This document shows, in pieces, positions 18,741 through 29,401 of a stretch of DNA of 64,000 bases (position 1 is the first letter of the stretch; the number at the start of each line of letters is the position of its first letter). The stretch comes from Fragilaria crotonensis (taxonomy: Eukaryota > Bacillariophyta > Fragilariophyceae > Fragilariales > Fragilariaceae): positions 62,001 to 126,000 of the forward strand of contig JAKSYS010000047.1 of the NCBI GenBank assembly GCA_022925895.1. The letters run 5' to 3'. The notes under the pieces are model-generated. The model had not been told where the DNA came from. It saw nothing but the letters and a program-made list of their open reading frames with translations, and made no database searches. A program made the translations under genes and the position numbers.

Positions 18741-20213
18741 CTAGTGTCTAAACGCCCGGGGGGGGGGGGGGGGTTCTTTAATTAACGACAAAGTTGTCTT
18801 TTTTTAAAGATGGGCATTTTCGTACGTTTTGCAAGACGGTCAGTGTACACATTGTACCATGAACAACACAAAATTTAACATCGACAATGGCCGACCACCG
18901 GCATCAATATCATCACATATCTAGTGCTAGATTCATCAATGATCAATTATAACCTATTCATTATTAACTGTAGAAGCTTTGTAGGTGGGTCAGAATTTGT
19001 AACTTTTGTTTTCTGGTGCAGAATCCGAATTGTTGTGGGAACTCAAAGCATGTTTGTATCGGCAGCACTTGAGCTAACCAAAGTCCATTTATCTCCTGTT
19101 CTATCACTGACTCCATGAAGAAGCAGAGCTTCATGCTTCTCTCATTGTTGGTCATGGGCAGTTGTGTAACAACAGCTGCAGTTTTCTTCGTCTCCTGGCT
19201 GTCCTGCCGATGCCGCTAGTATGAGTACTTCTGATGCCAGCACTATTGACTCACTTCATCTTGGTTTGGCGGCAATGAATGATGTGTTGTTGTGGCTGTG
19301 GTGGCTCATTTGTAGCAGAATTCCGCGACGCGGAAACATTGTTTGATCATAACGCGAGAAAGGAATGCTCCTCGCTTCGAGTTTATCGTGCCCTGCTGCT
19401 GCAGAGCATTCACCATCATCCCTGACACTCACCATATGTATTCTTTTTTTTACCACATTTGCAACATAGTTATGGTTGGTGACGATTAATGTCATCGGGT
19501 TGAACTTTGGACTGGATCACAACAAACTCGGTACCACTTTCGAATCGGCATTTTTGCTTCCAGCAATGCGGTATCTGGGAGCTCAGAGGACAAGTCAAAC
19601 ATCACCTTTTCTTCAAATAATACCACAATACAAGGTATCGGGTCATCTGGTTGGATTTGCATGGTCAATACAAGTGCTATACATAACAAAGGAAGTGAGA
19701 AATGGGGTGTGAATGAAACAGTGCCGCATGACAAAAAACTCGTCTGAAATTCGTTCTCACAACTCAACAAATAACAAAAATTAGAGATTCTCGCCAGCTA
19801 CATACCTTTTGTTTAAAGCACGTTCAAGACAATTGCACTGATGCATTATGGCTCAATCGAAATCAAAGATGATGAAGTCGATGCATGAATTGAGGCCTCA
19901 TACGACAAGATTTTGTGTGGCCTGCGTAGGTCATGTACTATACATCCGGGGAACCGTGTTATTTTTGCACCTAAAAAACCCGTGAAAAATTGGATCCAGT
20001 TTTACGTTCACGAACATAGGTCAGGAACTATCGCTTACTAAGACATCCCCATTTGGCCCATGAGGTTTAACTCAATGGAGAACACGTTTACCGTGTTAAT
20101 TTTGATGTACGAGGTGAAATGAGGAAGTTGAGTAAGGACCGAAATTGATCTTTAATTAAAGATTTTGCCAGTGGGCCATCTTTAATTAAATACAACGGGC
20201 GTTTAGACACTAG
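18741..20213. mobile_element. Putative non-autonomous DNA transposon with 18-bp terminal inverted repeats
   Basis: CTAGTGTCTAAACGCCCG at 18741-18758 is the exact reverse complement of 20196-20213. Inside both ends a TTTAATTAA word follows within 25 bp. The left copy also contains a run of 16 G (18758-18773). The interior (about 1.44 kb) has no credible coding frame. No clear target-site duplication is seen, so the superfamily is open. Confidence 0.5.
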
Positions 20214-20694
20214 CATTGACTTGGTTTACCTGAGATTGTTTACTCATATTTACGAAACATAAGTTCGATTTATACGAGACAATTTTGTACTGATCTGAAT
20301 AATTATAAAAAGACATCTGAACAAATATGCCACGTTTATCTGAGTAATCGTGCGTTGAACCGAGTTTTATGCTTCCAATGGGGAAGCGTTTGATGATTCG
20401 ACAGACACCACCACACTGACGTTTGTCACATCTTTTGATGTCGTGTTCGATGTTCGATCCTTGATTGCGATGGATTCTTCGTGATTCGTGATGCCTATGG
20501 CTGACTGTCACTCATCAGCTCATCAGCATCCTCAATCATCATCCATTACTCCGATTGATAACTTCAAATATTTCAAGTAAGGGTACCAGGTGCACTCCAC
20601 ACTCCTAATACTGAGTACTCCTTATCAATAACTACAACTATCCCAACTTCGAGAACATCTCCGATCACTTGACAACACTACTTTTTTAATCAAA

Positions 20695-21525
20695 ATGATG
20701 ATCATATCTCACCTCGTCGCTGTTGCGCTCCTCATCGTCACCAAGGAGACAAACGCGCTTTCTCTACTTGGTCGACCTTCTAAAGTACCTGTAGTATCAT
20801 CTATATATGTATCCACATCTGCTTCTGCATCCACACCATTGGCTGGCACAGGTACTACCCACGGCAACGCAAACGCCATGCCCGAGATAACTCGCAATCA
20901 ATGGATCACCATGCAGGTGCAAATGCTCGCTTCGACACTAGCTACAACTTCGCTCGCTCTCATTTCCAACCTGCGTTCAGCAGCTGCTGCGGCAGAACGC
21001 AACAAATCTCTGGACCAATGTCTCTATAGCATCATGAGAGTCCGTGAAGCCATGTTTCAAGAATCAAGATTGATCAAGACAGGAAAGTTCAAGGATGTGC
21101 AACGTGCCAATGTCAAGCTGGCCATCAAGTTTATTTTGAACAATTACCGTCTTTCTGATACAGTTATAAATGCAAGTGCATTCATTGAGAGCAACGATCG
21201 CCGTGTCACTGCCGGCCAACTCGGTCAAAGTGCCGTTCAAGATTTGCAAACGATTCTCGAGTATTTCGATTCCTCGGACGTTCAAAATATCAAGGTGGAT
21301 AACATGGCCGGCAAGGAGCGTCTCGTTCTGCAAGGCTTAGAATCAGCTGGCAAGAACATTGACGCCTTTCTCACATATTTTCCGAAAGAACAAGTCGATG
21401 CGGCACGATCACAAGTGCTTGCGGAGAATGAGCTCAATTTCAAGAATGGGATCGAAGCTTGGGGAGATTGTGAACCTACCACCTGCGGTATAGTCTTCTC
21501 CTGTCTCGATGACACCTCGTGGTGA
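20695..21525 (+). CDS. Thylakoid-lumen protein with PsbQ/Psb31-like helical fold (copy B, C-terminus shifted)
   Basis: The central 170 residues are almost identical to copy A. The presequence has diverged more, with several substitutions and an insertion in the Ser/Thr-rich part, while the hydrophobic signal and AxA-type lumen signal are kept. Near 21443 the A run is one base shorter and near 21463 the G run is one base shorter than in copy A. This replaces the last ~18 residues by a longer unrelated tail ending DDTSW. The altered tail is either a sequencing error or real decay. The ATG at 20695 lies two codons upstream of the position used in copy A. Confidence 0.7.
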   Translation: MMIISHLVAVALLIVTKETNALSLLGRPSKVPVVSSIYVSTSASASTPLAGTGTTHGNANAMPEITRNQWITMQVQMLASTLATTSLALISNLRSAAAAAERNKSLDQCLYSIMRVREAMFQESRLIKTGKFKDVQRANVKLAIKFILNNYRLSDTVINASAFIESNDRRVTAGQLGQSAVQDLQTILEYFDSSDVQNIKVDNMAGKERLVLQGLESAGKNIDAFLTYFPKEQVDAARSQVLAENELNFKNGIEAWGDCEPTTCGIVFSCLDDTSW

Positions 21526-22212
21526 TGCTATGGTAGCCAGTTCCTCGTTCTCCATTAGACGTGCTGCGTAGAAGATCGCCCTAAAGAAGTCTCGGTAGGA
21601 TTCTATTATGACGATGTCACGTTGTCAACTCTATTTTTCATCGCTTCTTCCAAGCTAGTTGGGCCGTGATGACCGCAGGAAGAAGTCGTAAAAGAAAGAT
21701 GCAGAGGACAAGGAAGTTATCATTGTTGTACCAAGCTCCGAACCCACCCACGATTGGTCAAACTCTGCCTATCCCAGCCAAGGACTCGTTTTGATTGCGC
21801 TACATTGTAGTCGTCCGCAGTGTGGCAGAGCTACGGATTAGGCAGCATTCCATAATCTGACTCTTCTACAAATCAGTCATCATTCCACAATCTGACTCTT
21901 CTACGAATCTTTCCACTTGGGTTGCATGTCGAGTCCATTGCAGTTGCGGCATCATTTCGAAAGCAACAACTAGGTGCAACTACATCCGACTCGACCAAAC
22001 CCGTTTTCGCAAGGTCGCGGTACCAATCTTTTGGAAGAATTGAAAGCTCAATTCTAGGACAATACAAGTGTATTGGTAACTATACTCGAGAGTTGAACCT
22101 CGGTAGCACTGTAGTATACCACAGATGATTAACCATCACCTTATTTGGCTCTTACGAGAAAAATCGTTCGTTCCAAGACTAATGATACTTGCCACCATAC
22201 GGAACCGATTTG

Positions 22213-23533
22213 TCATCTGGTAATGTCGCCAAAGTGGGAGGTACTCGAGGAGACCAAGGTTGGCTTGGAGGACGACTCTTGATGCACGACTTTATCTGGA
22301 ATGGAGGTGTCGGAATCTCCAATTTCTAGTTGCAGTCCCAAGCCTTGAAATTCAAAGGCACGTCCGAAGGATGGGCCCTTCCCGAAAAGCACACTGCATA
22401 CAATTTTGGTTGTTTCCATCTCTTGACAATAATTGCCCCTGTCAATTTAGGGTGTGCCACCACCTTGAAGGCAATGCCACGATTGAATTGCCATACCATG
22501 CCGGCTTTGGGCACAGAGGTCCTAGAGTCTTTATTAGCATCGTTGCCACGTTGTTTGGTTGTTTCCAGTTCTACTGTCCAGCAGAGTGTATTGCGAATCT
22601 TGGGACATGTCACTTCGACAGGATTGAGGACCCATCGATCCCATTGAATCGTTTGGGAAAATCCCAAACTGGATGCATGAGGTGATCTGGTGAGTGTGAC
22701 CGTCAGCGGAGGTCCATCATTCGTTAGATCCGCGGATGCAAAATAAGAAAGGTCAGGCAATTGCTCATACGTGTTTGGTACTCTGCCTTGTACAGCCATA
22801 ACACAACCCGGAACTTGCAAGGAGGCATAGGCATTTGCAGCTGAGATATTGGTTGTTGTAATTGACCATCGTTTTGAAGCGTCAAGATCAAACCAGGTTC
22901 CAAAATGAAAATGTAGTCTGTGTTGAGGACCTGATGAGTCCTTCCGAGGCGACAACGATGGAAAGACATTATCAGCCTTGACCGAAGTTCGATATTGACA
23001 AGCCAACCATCCAGCTCCTGAGCATCCATCTTTGACGACAATTTGAGACTTGGCGTCACCAGCAGAGCCGCTGCAAGGGTCGGATGGGAATTTGTAGCAT
23101 ACCATAGATCAAATTGGAACTTATTCTCAAAGCATTGAGAGATACGAAGCACTGCATTCGCCGCGACAGCGAACAGTGCGCTATCGCTGTCGGAGCAGGT
23201 AGTGTTGGTCAAGCTGGCGTCATTATTCGCAATGGGAATCAACGACGCCGAGACCGATCCCTTGGCGTATGCATTTGTGAACGAAGTTATGCATATTCCA
23301 GGGTTCAAATAGCGAGTTAAAATCGAGTGACTTAGCGATTCATGTTGTAAACGCGTCAAAAGGGATGCACTGGGTTGCTCATTTGGATTCCCGCCGTAAC
23401 TCGTACTTGAAATGGCACCAGTACTGGGACCAAGAACAAACAATGGAGGAAGCAAGACACCTCGGTCCGCAAGCTCTCTCTTACGCGTTTCTTCAGACCT
23501 GGCGTCGGCGGATTGGGATTGCGTGCTCCCCAT
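22213..23533 (-). CDS. Conserved hypothetical protein, copy B, C-terminal half frameshifted
   Basis: The N-terminus is intact here: ATG at 23533 (MGSTQSQSADARSEE), then frame 22724-23533. A one-base loss in a C run near 23022 moves the rest into frame 22326-23105. A one-base loss in a T run near 22411 moves the end into frame 22213-22419. Copy A is open at both of these points, so the two copies together define a protein of about 450 residues. See the copy A entry for fold comments. Confidence 0.55.
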
Positions 23534-23738
23534 CAGCCCACAGAGAACGCAGCTATACTGTGTGCGCCACTTGTTTCATCAACATGGGCACGTCGCACGC
23601 ACCATACCACACACGACATGCAGGAACTGGAAAATGATTGGATTCACTCTAATATTGGGCCGTTCTTGAATGCATTAAAGGGCCCGAATTGTCCGAAGTA
23701 TTTTTTGTCAACTTTTTTGGTCTTCGAGTACTTTGAAC

Positions 23739-24414
23739 CAGGGGTTGGAATAGTTATACTACCGGTTCTGGTATACCCGGTTTCCCGGTTTTTAACCGTA
23801 CCAAAACTGGCTTTTAAAAAAAACCAGGAAACCGGTGGTGCATTGGTGGTCATTTAACCAAATACTACCACACCACCCCGGTTATGACTGACCTGATACC
23901 GGGCCTAATCATAACTAACTACTGCTGCGGAACAGTATACTACCACATTGCGGTATTCTGGAAAACCTCCTGGTTATCAAGGATACTGGGTCATACGAAT
24001 TTCATGTGAATGACTTGAGAGCACAATTTTCTTACATTTAATGGAGTTTCCAGCTTGCAACATCTAAAATACTTGCACATGTATAAATTGCAGCGCAAGA
24101 ATTTGTTGTCATCATGTCATTTGTTGATTCTTACGACCAAAGTCACCTCTTTGATAGTACTTTACAGGTACAGTACCAAATCATCCAGTACTCTGTACTC
24201 AAGCGACAGTTTATGAACCGGTTTTAACCGGTATGACCATTGCAGTACCGGTTGACCAACCGCAGGTGAAAGAAGCCTATGGTTATACTAATACTAAACC
24301 GTGATAAAGTCAGCGATGCATTTAACCAAAAAATGGCCACCTACACAACCGGTGCACCAACCGCTGCTACATTTTTGTCCCGGTTAGTATTTGGTATAAC
24401 TATTCCGACCCCTG
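23739..24414. mobile_element. hAT-like non-autonomous element (MITE), 676 bp
   Basis: The element begins CAGGGGTTGGAATAGTTATA and ends with the inverted counterpart (CAGGGGTCGGAATAGTTATA when reversed): 19 of 20 bases match. It is flanked by an 8-bp duplication CTTTGAAC (23731-23738 and 24415-24422). The duplicate locus at 8249-8256 has a single CTTTGAAC, the empty site. 8-bp duplications and CAGGG-type ends are typical of the hAT superfamily. The interior is AT-rich with repeated ACCGGTT words and no transposase frame, so movement would need an enzyme from elsewhere. Confidence 0.9.
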
Positions 24415-25645
24415 CTTTGAACGTTCAAAGTGGAAGTACGAACTCTACAGTATATGTATGTAGAATACTCAATCATACTGGATACTGGAGTACTGTAATA
24501 GATTCGTTTTTGTAGAGTCGGTGTGAATATACCGCGCGATAGTCCCTGCTACGCCAGTCCGGGATTAGCCTGGCAACAGGCGTATGCGCGCGATACATTT
24601 GAGAAAGTGCACGAGCTTACAGTTCGATGCTCGAAATAGACAAGACTCATAATTTTAGAATTAAGGAAGACTTTAAGACAACGAAGTACAGGCATAAGCA
24701 TAGTACCTGGACGAGAAAAAGTATTCGCTATGTTGGCACCCTTCTTAACCTACTTCTAACGGCAGCATTCAATAGATCATATACAGAGTATTGTTTCTAG
24801 CTATTGAGAGTCTTGTTGCGATGGATAATGATTATTAAGATATGATTAGTCGAATTTTTATTTCGTCGATGTTTTTAACATAGTACCTGGACAAGTTGAG
24901 TCACTAGTGGGCGAATTGAGTCCATTTTGACAATCTCATGTTGGAAACAATTTTTTTGCAAGTTACAGATAAATCACAAGTGTATTTCCTACTAATCTGC
25001 AGTTTTAAAAATGATGTATTTGACAAGCAAGGCATTCAAATTGACGTCGATCGGTACAACAGGAGTTTTTTGAAGTTCGTAGGGAAAGTCCCTACAAATA
25101 TTGCGACTAAATTTGTAGCATAAAGTAGTTTGTATGGACGGTGTCGTAGGATTGAAAAAATTGATTCGTGAGCAAATTATTTTCTCGAAAATGACTTTGA
25201 CCATGTGGACTTTGCTGCACCCGCTAGAAATGAAAACCTTACCTGTTGGACCACAGCTTCGGAGGTTGCTTGGATTGTTTGTCTACCAACATTTACTTCT
25301 GCGGTCTCAAAAGCACTGGAAGCATTCTTTCCTTTGTTTGACATGTGACAGTATTTTGGACTTTTACTACGAACTTAAAATCACTGCAAGCGAAGATATT
25401 CCAATTTTTTTATCTGGTTCCAACTTTTGAGCAACACCATCTCAAGAAAAATGATGTACGGTAACCCCATATCGTTCGGGGTGTACTGCAACTCTCAACA
25501 GGGTGAAATGATTGATCTTCGTGAATGGATAGGCTGAAATCACTCGATTCTCAATCTGTCCAGGTATACCCGTAATTTTGGCTGTCCAGGTCCTATGCTT
25601 ATGCTCGTACCCCTACGACCTACGTTTTCTACCTGTGTCATCGCA
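24415..25645. other. Non-coding DNA, probably containing the Copia 5' LTR
   Basis: The end of copy B lies up to about 24500. A 21-bp motif GCATAAGCATAGTACCTGGAC at 24692-24712 recurs inverted at 25584-25604 (one mismatch), with a partial direct copy at 24879-24892. The stretch ending ...TCATCGCA at 25645 directly precedes the primer site and should be the LTR 3' end. The LTR start cannot be set without a second LTR. Confidence 0.4.
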
Positions 25646-25657
25646 GGTTATGAGCCC
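25646..25657 (+). promoter_or_regulatory. Copia primer-binding site (initiator tRNA-Met half-molecule type)
   Basis: GGTTATGAGCCC is the reverse complement of the anticodon-arm sequence of eukaryotic initiator tRNA-Met. Drosophila copia is known to prime from the internal part of this tRNA with a very similar site placed right after its LTR. The preceding CA fits an LTR end, and gag follows about 160 bp downstream. Confidence 0.55.
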
Positions 25658-25813
25658 AAGGATACGCTCCTCAATAACCGATCTATAACGAAGCGATCCG
25701 TGAAATTCATACTTGAATTCAGAGTACGCCCGCAACTGTTCGCGGGTTGAGAATCGGAACGAAGATCTTCTCTTCGAAAGAAATCTTTCGATCAGTTTCA
25801 GTTCCTGACCACC

Positions 25814-26542
25814 ATGTTGACATCCCCTTCGCCGCGAAAGTCTGGCACAGTCGAATCGACGGTCAAGAAGATCGGCGCAGAAGAGGCCCAGATAGTGAAC
25901 CTAAATGGTTCAGAGATTGTTCTTCGCGAATCCGCGGAAACACAGTTCGAGGAGGTTTTGATCCTCCACTCCAAGAACGACAGAGCTGCTCTTGATAAGA
26001 AGAGTCGCCTTGCTCTTATTGCAGCAGCAACAGAGCGACATGAAGATACTTACTTCAAGGCCCTCTCGCTAGGTACTCCAGACAGCGAGGCCAAGTTAGA
26101 CGATTGTTACAACATCAACAAGACAATCGAGAACGTGGCAGAACGACATTGCACATACGATATGCATGACGTCTTCTCAATCGTTGTCCCCATGGACGAT
26201 GGAAAACAGCTGAAGAAGGATGAGGTATATAATCTTTATACCGACTATGCACTCGTGACGCTCAAAATGGTAGCCGCATCAAATACCTGGTACAACACCT
26301 GGCCCCAGGGCCCGACATGGAGGGAGAATTTGGCATGGACTGATCGGTTCTTTAAGAACAATGTCTCTCCGGAATTGGGGGAGAAGGTCAACGAGGTGTA
26401 TACGACCTTCCCAAAACAAGCCCGCGGTGGGCCGTTGTTCTTTGCAATAATGATGCAACAGATCATGAGTCAGACCGAGGAAGCTGTCATTGCACTGCAG
26501 CTCCGCCTCAAAGAAGATGGACCTCAAGAATATTCCGGGTGA
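25814..26542 (+). CDS. Copia gag, N-terminal part
   Basis: The 242-codon frame starts at the ATG in GACCACCATGTTG. It is a charged, helical capsid-type protein with conserved Trp-rich stretch TWYNTWPQGPTWRENLAW at ~165-182. At about 26510 the natural frame (KNIPGENVDKAVSLARAAIV) continues in the +1 frame (26490-26729), so the stop at 26540 is probably due to one missing base. Confidence 0.7.
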   Translation: MLTSPSPRKSGTVESTVKKIGAEEAQIVNLNGSEIVLRESAETQFEEVLILHSKNDRAALDKKSRLALIAAATERHEDTYFKALSLGTPDSEAKLDDCYNINKTIENVAERHCTYDMHDVFSIVVPMDDGKQLKKDEVYNLYTDYALVTLKMVAASNTWYNTWPQGPTWRENLAWTDRFFKNNVSPELGEKVNEVYTTFPKQARGGPLFFAIMMQQIMSQTEEAVIALQLRLKEDGPQEYSG

Positions 26543-26947
26543 AAATGTTGACAAAGCTGTGAGCCTTGCTAGGGCTGCAATTGTTCGTCTAGAAACCTTC
26601 GACAAGGTCCCAGAGGATCTTATTCGAAACCTCTTGCGAATCTTCCAAACCTCTTCGGTGCCCAGCTTCAATGATTTTTCAAACATTTGGAGCAACAGCG
26701 GAAAATTGAGAAGCTCTTGCTACCTCTAAGATCGAAGAAAAACTCACTCCGGCAGGCATCTTTAGAGCTGCCACTTCCCAGTACCGAAGTCTCTGGGAGG
26801 AGGGTCTCTGGACGGGAACGACGCGTACTGCAGACTCGATATTCACGACTGCTGCAAGTAAAGGTCGTTGCTGGAACTGCGGCGAAGCCAGACACCAACT
26901 TCCTAATTGCAAGCTTTCCAAGATCCAGATCGTATTCAGGCAAATAA
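26490..26947 (+). CDS. Copia gag, C-terminal part with CCHC zinc knuckle (frameshifted)
   Basis: The gag sequence continues through frame 26490-26729, then 26687-26947, and ends with a zinc knuckle at 26869-26910 of pattern C-x2-C-x4-H-x4-C (CWNCGEARHQLPNC) read in the third frame. The knuckle binds the RNA genome. Frames change about every 150-200 bases. Confidence 0.65.
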
Positions 26948-27638
26948 AGCACAGCTGAAAGCGTTGAAGAGGCTAACTCTGGAAGTACCAAGACTACTAG
27001 TAAGTCCGGTCCTGACGACAATAAGAAAGGACAAGACTCCACCGGTAAGTGGAAGCCGCCGACGTCAGAAGAGCGCAACCGTAGAGTTGTTGACGGTAAA
27101 CCAATGTGGTACTGCCGTCGATCAAACGATGGATTCCAGATCGTTCGCCACCTGCAAATGGCGTTGTGAATACTAGTACCAATTCACCTACTTCCGCTGG
27201 GTCCTCGTCCTCTGCGACATCTGCGTCGCAACCTTCGTCAAGCTCCGCTTCGACGACTAGCACCCTTTCGAGTGCAGAACGAAGTGCAGTCCACACAGCG
27301 AGGCACGCTTATGCCAATGCGTATGCCGCTGCCATGCAGCAATTCAGCAATACAACTTGACTGCTCGGCCGTTGTTTGGGATTCGGCAACCCATTCAACA
27401 CAGGCCACCAATCCATAAACGTCGTCGATCCTGGGAGGGATTCCCAGGAGTGCTCGTTCACGTCTTTAGTGACAACAATAACATGTCAACTGATCTTTGG
27501 CATACTCTTGTTCCTATGGATGATCTTTGTCCGTCTACCGAGGTTTCTCTGTTTGGAGATATCTCGTTTGTTTCTCTCACCATCGGAACGTCGCCTTTGA
27601 CGTCTCCGTAAGTCGGCGTTTCGCCGACCTCGACACTA

Positions 27639-28634
27639 TTGTCTGATACGACGCATAAGTTGCCGCCGCTCTCCTTTACCTCGTCGCCTTTACCTGGTTG
27701 TGGTTTGTGCAAGAGGGAGGGAGAAGGAGTTTTACGTGCAGCCTTTCCGGTTGAACCGCACCACTTCTTGCACGACACCAGAGTCCAGTATGGCAAGTGG
27801 TTACAGGTACTGTCTACCTGTTCATCCTTTGACCCCCTACAATCCTTTCGCCTTCAGCGCACCTTGACGACGGTTCAGTCTCCGTTCTTGCGCCCTGTCA
27901 TGACTTCCATGACTACTCATGCCAGCACATTTTCTGCCATAGCTGCTGCCTGCTCGCCCTCAAATTATTCGGCTTACTCCGACCCTACAAGTTCATCCCT
28001 ACACAATTCGGTACCTCATGCTCTTGAGGCTCATCGGTGCAATCCTGATCACTATCCAATAGTTATCGATTCAGGAGCATCGGTCTCAATTACACCGAAC
28101 ATTAATGATTTTGTGAATGGCATTCATCCAACACAACTCTCGGATTTAAAAGGCCTTGAAGGAGCCACAAAAGTACATGGGCAAGGCATTGTTGAATGGA
28201 CGGTGTTCGATTTGATGGATGTCGTTCGCACTATCAGAACAACAGCGTACTACGTTCCTAGCGCCACAATTCGGCTCTTCTCGCCCCAGAGTTATTTTCA
28301 AGAGAGTAATTCCGGATCCTATCTTATGGATGCGCATACTACGCGCTTGACACTACGCGACGGCACTCAGTTAATCTTTCCTTACAACCATGGGATGAAT
28401 ATTCCCCTCATGTTGCCTGCCGTCGGTCGCCAAAAAGAGGTTGTCAACCTCTCGTATCAAGATATGAAGGTCTTTTCAGACCAGGAACACGGACTTGCTT
28501 ACATGTCTGTTGCTGACGAAAGCAATCAGAATCTTACCCGGGCACAAATGGAACTATTGCAGTGGCACTGGCGCCTTGGGCACTGTAATTTCCAGTGGAT
28601 TCAATCTCTAGCAGCCACCCTCGCAAGAATATAA
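27639..28634 (+). CDS. Copia pol: protease and integrase N-terminus
   Basis: This 331-codon open segment lacks an ATG at its left end and is probably part of a gag-pol polyprotein. The aspartic protease motif VIDSGASVSI lies at about residues 142-151. The gag-pre-integrase/zinc-binding region begins near the end with HWRLGHCNFQWIQSL, supplying the two histidines of the HHCC finger. The frame shifts near 28600. Confidence 0.75.
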   Translation: MSDTTHKLPPLSFTSSPLPGCGLCKREGEGVLRAAFPVEPHHFLHDTRVQYGKWLQVLSTCSSFDPLQSFRLQRTLTTVQSPFLRPVMTSMTTHASTFSAIAAACSPSNYSAYSDPTSSSLHNSVPHALEAHRCNPDHYPIVIDSGASVSITPNINDFVNGIHPTQLSDLKGLEGATKVHGQGIVEWTVFDLMDVVRTIRTTAYYVPSATIRLFSPQSYFQESNSGSYLMDAHTTRLTLRDGTQLIFPYNHGMNIPLMLPAVGRQKEVVNLSYQDMKVFSDQEHGLAYMSVADESNQNLTRAQMELLQWHWRLGHCNFQWIQSLAATLARI

Positions 28635-29040
28635 TTGACGAGGAGGGTAAATGCGAAATTCCACCGCTGCTACCAACCAAGGAGAAAGGAGTATCTTCCG
28701 TTCCCGTACCGTTATGCGCTGCCTGCCAGCTAGCAAAGCAATCGAGACGAGGCACCGCTACTTCAACAAATAAAGATCGAAGAACGTGATTCGATCCTCA
28801 AAGCCGAAAGCTTGAACCAGGAGACAGAGTGTCGATTGACCAATTTGTCCACAATTCGAGGGCGTCTGTCCCACACGAAAGGAAAGAGAAGGCTGATGAG
28901 AAATTCAAAAAAACCTCACCTCTATTTTACGTACTGCCGCGTTGTCCGTGGTATATAGACAATCGACCCATACGGTGGGACCTATGCCGTGGTATACAGC
29001 TAGACTCCACGACCACCGTTCGTACTCGACTGGTGACTGA
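28595..29040 (+). CDS. Copia pol: integrase zinc finger and start of core (broken)
   Basis: The frame at 28595-28789 supplies the two cysteines of the HHCC finger (LCAACQLAKQSRRG). In the next frame (28829-29068) the start of the catalytic core, VSIDQFV, follows. The core then ends at the LINE junction, before the complete Asp-Asp-Glu set. Confidence 0.55.
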
Positions 29041-29041
29041 T

Positions 29042-29401
29042 TTAAGTGCCGGTCCAGTACTGCCGTAGGGATCGCATCCCTGATATTGCTAATTTCCGTG
29101 CCCTGTTGTAACTAGCGCGAAGCACTGGCTCGTGGATTGCTAACCATGCTTTTAAATGCCAAGTGGGCTTCACCTCATGATCTCGTATGTCTGCCATCAA
29201 CAGGTCCCGTGCGGAAGGTTCATAATGATTCCTTAGCGCATACAACTCTCTCAATGTTCGCTGTGCGTTCTGCCGCTCGATAAGTGCTGTTTCCTGCGTA
29301 GTGGCACCATGGAGGGCCTGATTTCGGCATTCCCATAACAGGTCCCAATGGTCCCAAGACAACTGATAATTGCGACTTGCCATGCCGATCCTGTGCGACA
29401 T
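29042..29401 (-). CDS. LINE family 2 ORF2 extreme C-terminus
   Basis: This 119-codon helical, basic frame follows 29251-30960 after a frameshift at about 29400 and ends with TAA at 29044-29042. It is the natural end of ORF2. Its presence here shows what LINE family 1 copy 1 lacks. Confidence 0.6.
   Translation of the reverse strand: MSHRIGMASRNYQLSWDHWDLLWECRNQALHGATTQETALIERQNAQRTLRELYALRNHYEPSARDLLMADIRDHEVKPTWHLKAWLAIHEPVLRASYNRARKLAISGMRSLRQYWTGT

Larger units (their letters stand above)
20390..24500. repeat. Segmental duplication, copy B (partner 4927-8340)
   Basis: Same gene order as copy A. The match is continuous up to 23738, resumes at 24415 after the hAT-like insertion, and fades by about 24500. 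It starts within 180 bp of the inverted-repeat element at 18741-20213. Confidence 0.95.
25646..29045 (+). mobile_element. Ty1/Copia retrotransposon, 3'-truncated
   Basis: The order is primer site, gag with CCHC knuckle, protease, and integrase zinc-binding and early core region. This is the Copia order as far as it goes. RT, RNase H and the 3' LTR are missing: coding sequence stops where the minus-strand LINE family 2 begins at about 29045. Several frameshifts interrupt it. Copia elements are common in diatom genomes. Confidence 0.85.

Noticed and set aside
18741-20213. Assignment of the inverted-repeat element to Tc1/mariner or piggyBac
   Set aside because: Flanks do not show TA or TTAA duplications at the repeat ends.
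24540-24620. tRNA-like hairpin with CGCGCGATA direct repeats
   Set aside because: Only one short stem (GCCT...AGGC) forms; no cloverleaf or conserved tRNA bases.
26279-27078. Minus-strand frames across the Copia gag region
   Set aside because: Antisense to gag, whose CCHC knuckle and capsid-like sequence are clear on plus.
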